Below, in pieces: positions 1 through 5,402 of a stretch of DNA of 5,442 nucleotides (positions within the stretch are counted from its first letter, which is position 1; the number at the start of each line of letters is the position of its first letter). Source of the stretch: Thermocrinis sp. (lineage in GTDB: Bacteria; Aquificota; Aquificia; Aquificales; Aquificaceae); NCBI GenBank assembly GCA_009903855.1, contig WYEK01000107.1, forward strand, positions 1 to 5,442. Direction: 5' to 3'. A program made the position numbers and the translations under genes. The notes under the pieces are model-generated. The model had not been told where the DNA came from. It worked only from the letters and a program-made list of their open reading frames with translations, and did not search any database.

Positions 1-211
1 TAAAGTAGGCTTCCATACCCAAAAGGGGCTTTATGCCCTGTTCCTTCATGCTCTTGTAAAAGTCCAATATCCCGAATAGGTTTCCGTGGTCTGTGATGGC
101 AACCGCTGAGTAGCCAAACTCTTTAGCCTTGCTTGCCAGGTCCTTTATCTTTATAGCTCCGTCAAGGAGGGAGTATTGGGTATGCAGGTGCAAATGCACA
201 AAGTCCGTCAT
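1..211 (-). CDS. dnaE: DNA polymerase III alpha subunit, N-terminal fragment (3' end beyond window)
   Basis: Catalytic subunit of the replicative DNA polymerase III. Only the first 70 codons lie in the window, read leftwards from an ATG at 211-209. The translated stretch is the start of the PHP domain: FVHLHLHT at residues 4-11 followed by YSLLDG (13-18), then AVAITDHGNLFG (36-47) and KPLLGMEAYF (61-70). The HLHLH and DHGN motifs supply metal-binding residues in PHP domains of bacterial DnaE, and the order and spacing match the extreme N terminus of DnaE proteins, including what I recall of the Aquifex one. The start is firm: the PHP motif begins at residue 4 and the frame has a stop at 241-239 with no other ATG between. 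No Shine-Dalgarno is visible before the ATG; a -10-like TATGCT lies at 225-220, suggesting a leaderless message. The gene diverges from nfi. PolC also carries a PHP domain but not at its N terminus, so DnaE is the clear choice. Confidence 0.95.
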   Translation of the reverse strand, partial: MTDFVHLHLHTQYSLLDGAIKIKDLASKAKEFGYSAVAITDHGNLFGILDFYKSMKEQGIKPLLGMEAYF

Positions 212-278
212 ATTTATATAGCATAACCCAAAAGTGGTTTACTCCAGCCAGAGCTCCAAGTACAATTATTATTACTCA
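212..278. promoter_or_regulatory. Divergent intergenic promoter region between dnaE and nfi
   Basis: This 67-bp gap must drive both divergent genes. Towards nfi, TTTACT (238-243, four of six matches to a sigma-70 -35) is separated by 17 bp from TACAAT (261-266, five of six to -10), predicting a transcript start near 273, only about 6 nt before the nfi ATG. A second -10-like TATTAT lies at 267-272. Towards dnaE, TATGCT (225-220 on the minus strand) followed by TATATA (220-215) predicts a start within a few bases of the dnaE ATG; I could not find a convincing -35 for it. The nfi -35 and the expected position of the dnaE -35 (about 243-248) overlap, so the two promoters could compete. Neither gene has a Shine-Dalgarno here. 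These are consensus matches by eye only. Confidence 0.5.
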
Positions 279-929
279 ATGGACTTAAGAGAACTGGAAA
301 AAATTCAGTTAGACTGTTCAAAGAGGGTTGTCCTGGAGGATAGCTTTGAAAAGCTTGAGCTGGTGGGCGGGATGGACTTGACCTTTGAAGACATAAAGAA
401 AACACCTACTAAGGCTTGGGCAAGCTTGGTGGTGTTGGAGCTCAAAAGCCTAAAACCCATCTATCAAAAAGTGGTGGAAGGTGTGGTGGATTTTCCTTAC
501 ATCCCTACCTTCTTAGCCTTTAGGGAAATGCCCTTGATGTTGGAGCTTTATAAGGAGGCAAAGGTAAAGGCAGATGTGTATTTTATAGACGGGCAGGGTA
601 TTGCCCATCCGAGGGGTTGCGGCATAGCGTCCCACTTTGGTGTGGAAACAAACACACCTACCGTAGGGGTGGCAAAAACGATCCTTGTGGGAAAAGCACA
701 GGAACCTTCATCAAAGCGTGGAAGCTTTTCGATTATTCACTACAGAGGAAAGGTGGTAGGTGCAGTCCTCAGAACAAAGGAAAACACCGCACCCATTTAC
801 GTGTCCCCAGGACACATGATAAGCTTGAACACTGCCCTTGAACTGGTTTTAAAAACATCCTTGTATCGCATACCAGAGCCCACCCGCCTTGCCCACAACC
901 TTTTGCAAAAGGTGAGGAAGTCGGCATGA
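279..929 (+). CDS. nfi: Endonuclease V (deoxyinosine 3'-endonuclease)
   Basis: Repair nuclease that nicks DNA at the second phosphodiester bond 3' of deoxyinosine and other deaminated bases. The 216-aa product is full length for the family. Visible signatures, numbered from the ATG at 279, are GGMDLTF (30-36, metal-binding Asp33), FPYIP (72-76, the strand-separating wedge), FRE (81-83, Glu83), IDGQGIAHPR (103-112, Asp104), GIASH (115-119), PTVGVAK (127-133, Lys133), RTKENTAPIYVSPGH (165-179) and RIPEPTRLAH (197-206). They correspond to the catalytic Asp/Glu/Asp set and the PYIP wedge known from the Thermotoga maritima enzyme. A GTG at 234 would add 15 residues; I reject it because homologues begin near this ATG, the extension is Ser/Tyr-rich, and it would cover the best promoter match. 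Its stop overlaps the plsC start (ATGA), so the two are probably cotranscribed and translationally coupled. Deamination is fast at high temperature, so the gene fits a thermophile. Confidence 0.95.
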   Translation: MDLRELEKIQLDCSKRVVLEDSFEKLELVGGMDLTFEDIKKTPTKAWASLVVLELKSLKPIYQKVVEGVVDFPYIPTFLAFREMPLMLELYKEAKVKADVYFIDGQGIAHPRGCGIASHFGVETNTPTVGVAKTILVGKAQEPSSKRGSFSIIHYRGKVVGAVLRTKENTAPIYVSPGHMISLNTALELVLKTSLYRIPEPTRLAHNLLQKVRKSA

Positions 930-1552
930 AAAGACACCCATGCATAAAAAGCTTTTTTGCCAACTATTTTCTTAAGCCCCTTTGCCCTGTGGTAAAGCCC
1001 GTTTTTAAGGCGGTCTTTAAGATAGAGGTCTTTGGCTTGGAGAATATTCCATCTGAGCCTTGCATAGTGGCGTCCAACCACAGGAGCTACTTGGACCCGC
1101 CCGTTTTAAACGCAGTATTTCCCGAGCCCTTGATATTTGTGGCAAAGGAAGAACTCTTTAAAGTCCCCATCTTTGGTAAGCTGATCTCCCACATGGGAGC
1201 CATTCCAATAAAGAGAGGTACGGGAGATGTGCAAGCTTTGAGCACAGTCCTTGAGTTTTTGGAGAGGGGCTGTAAGGTATGCATATTTCCGGAGGGTACA
1301 AGGGCAGAGCCGGGGCAGTTTCTCAGACCTAAGCCGGGCGTGGGCCTTTTGGCTATAAAAAGCAAAAAGAAAGTTCTACCCGTCTATATAGATGGCACCG
1401 ATAAGGTTATGCCAAGGGGCAAGAGCTTTCCAAAACCAGGAGCCAAAATAAGGGTGTTCATAGGAAAGCCCAAAGATTACTCCCATGAGAAAAACTACAA
1501 GGAAGTAGCCATCAAAATAATGGAGGAGATAAAGGCACTAAGCTATTTTTAA
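926..1552 (+). CDS. plsC: 1-acyl-sn-glycerol-3-phosphate acyltransferase (lysophosphatidate acyltransferase)
   Basis: Transfers a fatty acyl group to position 2 of lysophosphatidate to make phosphatidate, the precursor of membrane phospholipids, at the inner face of the cytoplasmic membrane. The 208-aa protein shows all four acyltransferase blocks in order: NHRSYLDPP (51-59) with the catalytic HX4D pair His52/Asp57; block II around FVAKEELFKVPIFGK (71-85) and GAIPIKRG (91-98); the phosphate-binding FPEGTR (121-126); and LPVYIDG (151-157). Residues 1-35 are hydrophobic and basic without a clear signal peptide, consistent with the membrane-docking N-terminal helices of short PlsC proteins. Length is normal for compact bacterial PlsC. 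The start overlaps the nfi stop by four bases, with GAGG about 9 bases upstream of the ATG. Glycerol-phosphate specificity is inferred from family and size; some relatives act on other lysolipids. Confidence 0.93.
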   Translation: MKRHPCIKSFFANYFLKPLCPVVKPVFKAVFKIEVFGLENIPSEPCIVASNHRSYLDPPVLNAVFPEPLIFVAKEELFKVPIFGKLISHMGAIPIKRGTGDVQALSTVLEFLERGCKVCIFPEGTRAEPGQFLRPKPGVGLLAIKSKKKVLPVYIDGTDKVMPRGKSFPKPGAKIRVFIGKPKDYSHEKNYKEVAIKIMEEIKALSYF

Positions 1553-1597
1553 CGCTTGATAATTCCAGAAATTAGGATTAGGTTTAAAATAATCACC

Positions 1598-1604
1598 AGG
1601 AGGG
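1598..1604 (+). promoter_or_regulatory. Strong Shine-Dalgarno of the lipoprotein gene
   Basis: AGGAGGG sits six bases before the ATG at 1611 and fixes that start. It is the strongest ribosome binding site in the window and contrasts with the absence of such a site before dnaE, nfi and the 2517 epimerase. Upstream in the 58-bp gap, TTGATA (1556-1561) resembles a -35 and TAAAAT (1585-1590) resembles a -10, but they are 23 bp apart, so a dedicated promoter here is uncertain and read-through from plsC is possible. No terminator-like hairpin is seen between plsC and this gene. Confidence 0.75.
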
Positions 1605-1610
1605 TCAGAA

Positions 1611-2483
1611 ATGAGGAAAGAATGGATACTCGCAGGATTTTGTGCTCTAATCTTTTCATGCGGTGGCGGAGGTGGCGGTGGTATAGGTAGCAGTGGTGGA
1701 AGTAGTTCTTCTGGTAGCAGTTCTGTAAGCCTTTATTTTACTGATGATGCAAGCATGTATTCTGAGATTTTGGTGAAGGTATATGAGGTGAATTTGTGCT
1801 CCGATAACGTATGTCAGCAAAAAGTTAGCCTCTTTACAAACCAACAAGGGCTTCAGGTAGACCTTGCAAAGTTAAATGGTGTATATCAGTATATAACCAC
1901 AACAAACATTCCACAGGGAACTTACAACAGGCTTGAGGTGGTGATGGACAAAAACCTCACAATAACAGACCAAAGCGGTCAACAACATCAAGCTATCTTT
2001 GTGCCCATGCAAGAAAAACCCAACAAACCCAACACAGTTCAATGCCATACAAACGAAAGATGCTACATAAGGTTCAATGGGACAGTTCAACCCTTTGCTA
2101 TTGGAAAGCTTGTGGTCGATTTTGATCTAAAAGAGTTTGAAGTGAACACTTCCATAAACCCATGGCAGGTTACAGAGGTAAAAATGAAGCCACTTACACC
2201 TCAAGGTGTTCAAGATAAGGATAGAGAGGTGTATATTAAGGTGCAAAGTGTAGGCACGAACAGCTTTACTGGGACATGGATGGGGAAGACTTATATGGTA
2301 TATATAACTCAGAATACAACCTGTGAGATGAATGGTGTGAAATACTACGGAAGCGGATGCATAAATCAGATTACACAGGGTATGTGTTTGGAAGTAAGAG
2401 TACAAGAGGACCCCGCAACCTCTAACGTTTTAAATGCTGTAAAGATAGAAAGCGAGAAAAAGCAAGCTAAGTGTATGATGTAA
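1611..2483 (+). CDS. Secreted lipoprotein with DUF4382-like and DUF5666-like domains
   Basis: A 290-aa predicted lipoprotein of unknown function. Residues 1-17 form a lipoprotein signal peptide: MRKEW, a hydrophobic core, then the lipobox IFSC with lipidated Cys17. Gly at +2 suggests no inner-membrane retention signal if E. coli sorting rules apply. A flexible Gly/Ser linker follows (18-38, seven glycines then serines). Residues about 39-195 resemble DUF4382: SVSLYFTDD at the start, VDLAKLNG (83-90), IPQGTYNRLEV (100-110), LVVDFDL (167-173) and a closing VTEVKMKPL. Residues about 206-280 resemble the small beta-barrel DUF5666 pattern: EVYIKVQSVGTNSFTG, then MVYITQNTTC, then ITQGMCLEVRV and VLNAVKIE. 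The mature protein has Cys17 plus eight more cysteines at 63/68, 145/151, 238/250 and 259/288, spaced as if in pairs. It is rich in Gln, Asn and Thr, as expected outside the cytoplasm. It follows plsC by 58 bp. Domain names come from remembered family patterns; no biochemical role is claimed. Confidence 0.8.
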   Translation: MRKEWILAGFCALIFSCGGGGGGGIGSSGGSSSSGSSSVSLYFTDDASMYSEILVKVYEVNLCSDNVCQQKVSLFTNQQGLQVDLAKLNGVYQYITTTNIPQGTYNRLEVVMDKNLTITDQSGQQHQAIFVPMQEKPNKPNTVQCHTNERCYIRFNGTVQPFAIGKLVVDFDLKEFEVNTSINPWQVTEVKMKPLTPQGVQDKDREVYIKVQSVGTNSFTGTWMGKTYMVYITQNTTCEMNGVKYYGSGCINQITQGMCLEVRVQEDPATSNVLNAVKIESEKKQAKCMM

Positions 2484-2504
2484 TTAGCAGTTTAATGCTA
2501 TAAT
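2475..2504 (+). promoter_or_regulatory. Extended -10 promoter for the epimerase-gatC operon
   Basis: TGCTATAAT at 2496-2504 is a perfect extended -10 element (TG, one base, then TATAAT at 2499-2504). The -35 is poor: ATGATG at 2475-2480 with an 18-bp spacer matches three of six positions, which is common when an extended -10 is present. The predicted transcript start is near 2511, about 6 nt before the ATG at 2517, and the bases between contain no Shine-Dalgarno, so the first gene of the operon is probably read from a leaderless or nearly leaderless message. A small dyad, TAGCA (2485-2489) and TGCTA (2496-2500) around GTTTAA, overlaps the element and could be an operator half-site pair or chance. 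There is no T-run after it, so it does not look like a terminator for the preceding gene. Confidence 0.7.
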
Positions 2505-2516
2505 ACTCTCCCTAAT

Positions 2517-3482
2517 ATGCACATATTAGTAACAGGCTGTGCGGGTTTTATAGGCTGGCGTGTGTCAAAAAAACTCTTGGAGGAGGGGCATCAGGTAGTA
2601 GGCATAGACAACCTCAACGATTACTACGATGTTAGACTGAAGGAATACCGCCTTGAGGACCTAAAGGCGCACAAAAATTTTACCTTTTATCAGGGAGACA
2701 TAGAAAACCTTGAGTTTTTAGAGGGTGTGTTTAAGAAATACTCCTTTGATGCGGTGATAAACGAGGCTGCAAGGGCGGGAGTTAGGGCATCTCTGGAAAA
2801 TCCCTTTGTTTACTTTACCACCAACGCCTTGGGCACTTTGAACCTTCTGGAGCTTTGCAAAAACTACGGTGTGCCAAAGTTTGTGCTTGCTTCCACCTCT
2901 TCCCTTTACGCAGGACAGCCCATGCCTTTCAAAGAAGACCTGCCGGTCAATACACCCATTTCTCCTTACGCTGCTTCAAAGAAATCTGCGGAGGTAATTG
3001 CCTACACCTATCACTACCTCTATGGCATAGATGTTTCTGTGGTTAGATACTTTACCGTCTACGGTCCTGCGGGAAGACCGGATATGAGCGTCTTTAGGTT
3101 CATAAAGTGGATCATGGAAGAAAAACCTTTGGAAGTCTTTGGGGACGGTTCTCAGAGCAGGGATTTTACCTACATAGACGACATTGCGGAGGGGACCATC
3201 TTAGCCCTAAAGCCCTTGGGCTATGAGATAATAAACCTTGGCAACAACCAACCTCACAAACTATCAGAGGTGATAGGGCTTATAGAAAAGTTCACGGGCA
3301 AAAGCGCAAAGGTGGAAAACAGGGAGTTTCACAAGGCGGACCTAAAGGCCACCTGGGCAGACATAACAAAGGCAAAAGATCTTTTGGGCTGGCAGCCAAA
3401 GGTTTCTTTAGAGGAGGGTATCAGGCGAACCGTTGATTGGTTTAAAGAAAACTGGCATTGGCTTAGAGGTATAAAGCTATGA
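2517..3482 (+). CDS. NAD-dependent nucleotide-sugar epimerase, UDP-glucuronate 4-epimerase-like
   Basis: Extended short-chain dehydrogenase/reductase that probably interconverts UDP-glucuronate and UDP-galacturonate in the cytoplasm, feeding surface polysaccharide or LPS synthesis. The 321-aa product shows the NAD-binding TGCAGFIG (6-13), Asp31 at the end of strand 2, GDI (60-62), the catalytic Ser/Thr region ASTSSLY (125-131), Tyr151 and Lys155 in the YxxxK motif, RYFTVYGPAGRPDM (177-190) and SRDFTYIDDIAEG (214-226). The stretch IDNLNDYYDVRLKEYRLEDL (30-49) together with AGVRASLENP and YGPAGRPDM is the hallmark of bacterial UDP-glucuronate 4-epimerases (CapI-like). It is slightly shorter than the usual 330-350 aa. 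Asn82 replaces the usual His before the AA of the HxAA-type motif, so substrate choice is less certain; a hexosamine or other UDP-sugar 4-epimerase is possible. The ATG is the first codon after the promoter. Its stop overlaps the galE start (ATGA). Confidence 0.85.
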   Translation: MHILVTGCAGFIGWRVSKKLLEEGHQVVGIDNLNDYYDVRLKEYRLEDLKAHKNFTFYQGDIENLEFLEGVFKKYSFDAVINEAARAGVRASLENPFVYFTTNALGTLNLLELCKNYGVPKFVLASTSSLYAGQPMPFKEDLPVNTPISPYAASKKSAEVIAYTYHYLYGIDVSVVRYFTVYGPAGRPDMSVFRFIKWIMEEKPLEVFGDGSQSRDFTYIDDIAEGTILALKPLGYEIINLGNNQPHKLSEVIGLIEKFTGKSAKVENREFHKADLKATWADITKAKDLLGWQPKVSLEEGIRRTVDWFKENWHWLRGIKL

Positions 3483-4459
3483 AGGTTTTAGTGACTGGAG
3501 GAGCTGGCTACATTGGTTCCCACATGGTAAAGCTTTTGGTGGAAAAGGGGCATGAGGTTTTAACCTTTGATAACCTTTCCAACGGTCACGAGTGGGCGGT
3601 CATAAACCGTAGGTTAGTGGTGGGAGACCTTTTGAACTACAAGCAGATAGAAGATGTGCTTTTGGACTTTAAACCCGATGCGGTTATGCACTTTTCCGCG
3701 AAGGTGGTGGTGCCCGAAAGCGTGGAAAAGCCCTTGCTTTACTACGAGAACAATTTTTATGGCACTTTGAACCTACTGCAGGCTATGAAGAGGGCAAAGG
3801 TGGAGTATTTGATCTTTTCCTCCACTGCGGCAGTTTATGGTATTCCCGAGAAGGTTCCCGTCAAAGAGACAGACCCAACAAACCCTATAAGTCCCTACGG
3901 CTGGAGTAAGCTATTTTCGGAGCAAGCTATAAAGGACTTTGGAAGGGCAGAAGGTATCAAGTATGGAATACTCAGATACTTCAACGTGGCGGGTGCAGAC
4001 CCAGAGGGGAAAATAGGACAGGTGAGCAAAAATCCCACACATCTTATCCTAAGGGCATTGAAGACTGCAAAAGGAGAGTTGCCTTATATAGAGGTTTATG
4101 GCACAGATTACCCAACCCACGATGGGACAGGAATAAGGGACTACATCCATGTAATGGACCTGTGCCAAGCCCACTTGGATGTGCTGGATTACCTTATGAA
4201 TGGCGGAGAGAGCGATGTGTTCAATGTGGGCTACGGAAGAGGCTACTCGGTGTTAGAGGTTATAGAAACTGTAAAAAAAGTGACGGGCATAGACTTTAAG
4301 GTGGTCTATGCGGACAGAAGACCAGGAGACCCACCTCAGGTGGTGGCTGATGCAACAAAGCTAAAAACTCTGGTGGGATGGACTCCCAAATACGACGACC
4401 TGGAGTTTATAATCAAAACCGCATGGAATTGGGAGAGGAACTATACTTATAAAGCGTGA
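3479..4459 (+). CDS. galE: UDP-glucose 4-epimerase
   Basis: Interconverts UDP-glucose and UDP-galactose with tightly bound NAD, supplying galactose for glycans and allowing galactose use. The 326-aa product is of normal length and carries TGGAGYIG (6-13), Asp31 in FDNLSNG (30-36), GDL (49-51), HFSAK VVVPESVEKP (71-85), the catalytic SST (114-116), Tyr140 and Lys144 in SPYGWSK, RYFNVAGADP (166-175), the GalE-typical GTDYPTHDGTGIRDYIHVMDL (208-228 region) and RRPGDPP (280-286). The GTGIRDYIHV block and RRPGDPP separate it from the preceding epimerase, so the pair are distinct subfamilies and not a recent duplication. The ATG overlaps the upstream stop, and GAGGT at 3466-3470 lies eight bases before it. 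The stop overlaps the next gene's GTG (GTGA). Galactose salvage genes (galK, galT) are absent nearby, which favours a biosynthetic role in the envelope. Confidence 0.95.
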   Translation: MKVLVTGGAGYIGSHMVKLLVEKGHEVLTFDNLSNGHEWAVINRRLVVGDLLNYKQIEDVLLDFKPDAVMHFSAKVVVPESVEKPLLYYENNFYGTLNLLQAMKRAKVEYLIFSSTAAVYGIPEKVPVKETDPTNPISPYGWSKLFSEQAIKDFGRAEGIKYGILRYFNVAGADPEGKIGQVSKNPTHLILRALKTAKGELPYIEVYGTDYPTHDGTGIRDYIHVMDLCQAHLDVLDYLMNGGESDVFNVGYGRGYSVLEVIETVKKVTGIDFKVVYADRRPGDPPQVVADATKLKTLVGWTPKYDDLEFIIKTAWNWERNYTYKA

Positions 4460-5007
4460 AAGGATCTGTGATAAACTATGTTTTTGAGCACATTGGAACA
4501 AAAGCTTGGGAGCATAAGATGGAACCTTTAGGAGATAAGTTTAGGGCATTGGCGGAAGCCATAGAAAGGGAATCTGTTTTGGTGCATAGGGCTGCACTCA
4601 TTGACGGATACAGAGACATATACAAGTTTTCAAACTTGGGCATAGATAAGCTTATTAAAAAAGCCACCGAATACGGTGGAAGAAAGGGTGCCAAAATTCT
4701 CAAGGAAAGGTATGGGGTGATAACCGACCGGTTGGACGAGGCTTTGGAAATTCTAACAGTAATCGCAGAATCCTCAAGGCTTATAGATGTTTTTGAGTTT
4801 GACATAGATGCCATGGAAATAAAAGTGGAGGGTTCCATCTTAGTGGAGGCGGTGGGGAGTAGTAAAAAGCCCGTCTGTGAGCCAATGGCCGGCTTTTTTG
4901 CCGGCTTTTTGGGTGAGCTTTTGGGCAAAAAAGTAGAAGTGAAAGAAACCGCATGCGCCGCGCAGGGACACGAAAGGTGTATTTTTAAAATATCTATCAA
5001 AGAATGA
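4456..5007 (+). CDS. V4R-domain protein of unknown function
   Basis: A 183-aa soluble protein. The C-terminal part, about residues 120-182, fits the V4R (4-vinyl reductase) family: a strand with EGSILVEAVGS, then Cys141, a glycine-rich helix MAGFFAGFLGELLGKK (144-159), VEVKETACAAQGHERC with Cys167 and Cys175, and a final strand IFKISI. In characterised or modelled V4R proteins such cysteines bind a metal and the fold holds small hydrophobic ligands; that is family knowledge, not shown here. The N-terminal 115 residues are mostly helical, charged and unrecognised. No signal peptide or membrane span is seen. I keep the GTG at 4456 because it overlaps the galE stop (GTGA), like the other junctions here, but no well-placed Shine-Dalgarno precedes it. 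An in-frame GTG at 4468 is possible; AAAGGA lies just 3 bases before it, which is too close to be ideal. Its stop overlaps the next start (ATGA). Relation to the flanking genes is unknown. Confidence 0.8.
   Translation: MKGSVINYVFEHIGTKAWEHKMEPLGDKFRALAEAIERESVLVHRAALIDGYRDIYKFSNLGIDKLIKKATEYGGRKGAKILKERYGVITDRLDEALEILTVIAESSRLIDVFEFDIDAMEIKVEGSILVEAVGSSKKPVCEPMAGFFAGFLGELLGKKVEVKETACAAQGHERCIFKISIKE
4888..4910 (+). other. Terminator-like hairpin inside the V4R gene
   Basis: GCCGGC at 4888-4893, six T residues, then GCCGGC again at 4900-4905, followed by five T residues (4906-4910). GCCGGC is its own reverse complement, so the two copies can pair as a 6-bp all-GC stem with a T6 loop, directly before a short U-run in the RNA. 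That is the layout of an intrinsic terminator, yet it lies within an open frame where it encodes Ala-Gly-Phe-Phe-Ala-Gly-Phe. It could also simply be a direct repeat produced by the repeated AGF residues. Whether it acts on transcription is not known. Confidence 0.4.
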
Positions 5008-5402
5008 GTGTGCTGAAGGTTAGGACTGCCAAAAGGACAAGTTTTGTGAATATAACTCATCTAGTCAAAGAAGAGGTTAAAAAATCAGGTGTTAAATCTG
5101 GTCTTTGTTTGATATATGTGCCTCATACTACCTGTGCGGTCTTTATAAACGAAGGGGCGGACCCGGATGTGATAAGGGATATTTCCTATGCTTTGGAAAG
5201 GCTGATCCCTTGGAGCGATCCAAACTACGCCCACGCGGAAGGAAACTCCGCTGCCCACATAAGGAGCAGTATAATAGGCAACTCAAGGGTGGTACCCGTA
5301 GAGGATGGAGAGCTTACCCTTGGCACTTGGGAGTCCATATTCTTGGCAGAATTTGACGGTCCAAGGGAGAGAAAGATTATAATAAAGGTTATCCCATGCT
5401 GA
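5004..5402 (+). CDS. yjbQ: YjbQ/UPF0047 family protein
   Basis: A 132-aa member of the UPF0047 (YjbQ) family, complete and of usual length. Recognisable blocks are PHTTCAVFINEGADPDV (40-56), HAEGNSAAHIRSSIIG (77-92, with His77 and His85), and the family signature in SRVVPVEDGELTLGTWESIFLAEFDGPR (94-121), ending in a strand IIIKVI. The fold is a small beta-rich trimer with conserved His, Glu and Asp residues at a metal or active site. E. coli YjbQ has been reported to have thiamine-phosphate synthase activity, but the true role of the family is unsettled and I do not assert it here. The ATG overlaps the stop of the V4R gene (ATGA) with no clear Shine-Dalgarno, pointing to translational coupling. 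Its last seven bases overlap the gatC start. Confidence 0.9.
   Translation: MSVLKVRTAKRTSFVNITHLVKEEVKKSGVKSGLCLIYVPHTTCAVFINEGADPDVIRDISYALERLIPWSDPNYAHAEGNSAAHIRSSIIGNSRVVPVEDGELTLGTWESIFLAEFDGPRERKIIIKVIPC

Noticed and set aside
234..278. GTG at 234 as the start of nfi, adding 15 residues
   Set aside because: The extension is low-complexity Ser/Tyr, homologues begin near the ATG at 279, no Shine-Dalgarno precedes it, and the best promoter match lies within it.
797..1081. Minus-strand frames across nfi and plsC (and similar ones across the lipoprotein gene)
   Set aside because: They lie fully opposite genes with clear catalytic motifs, lack ribosome sites and show no domain pattern.
1571..1582. 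Tandem ATTAGG repeat before the lipoprotein gene
   Set aside because: Only two copies of six bases in an AT-rich gap; not long enough to be a regulatory or unstable repeat.
1663..1725. Gly/Ser codon run after the lipobox as a slippage or phase-variation tract
   Set aside because: The glycine codons are mixed GGT/GGC/GGA and the longest exact repeats are short, so slippage is unlikely; Gly/Ser linkers after the lipid cysteine are common.
2484..2510. TAGCA/TGCTA hairpin as a terminator for the lipoprotein gene
   Set aside because: The stem is only 5 bp, AT-containing and not followed by a T-run; the sequence is better explained as a promoter.
4476..5060. Long open frame on the minus strand (194 codons) opposite the V4R gene
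   Set aside because: It is the antisense shadow of a gene that has family motifs and coupled junctions. Its translation is a Ser/Pro/Lys-rich jumble with no recognisable domain and no ribosome site.
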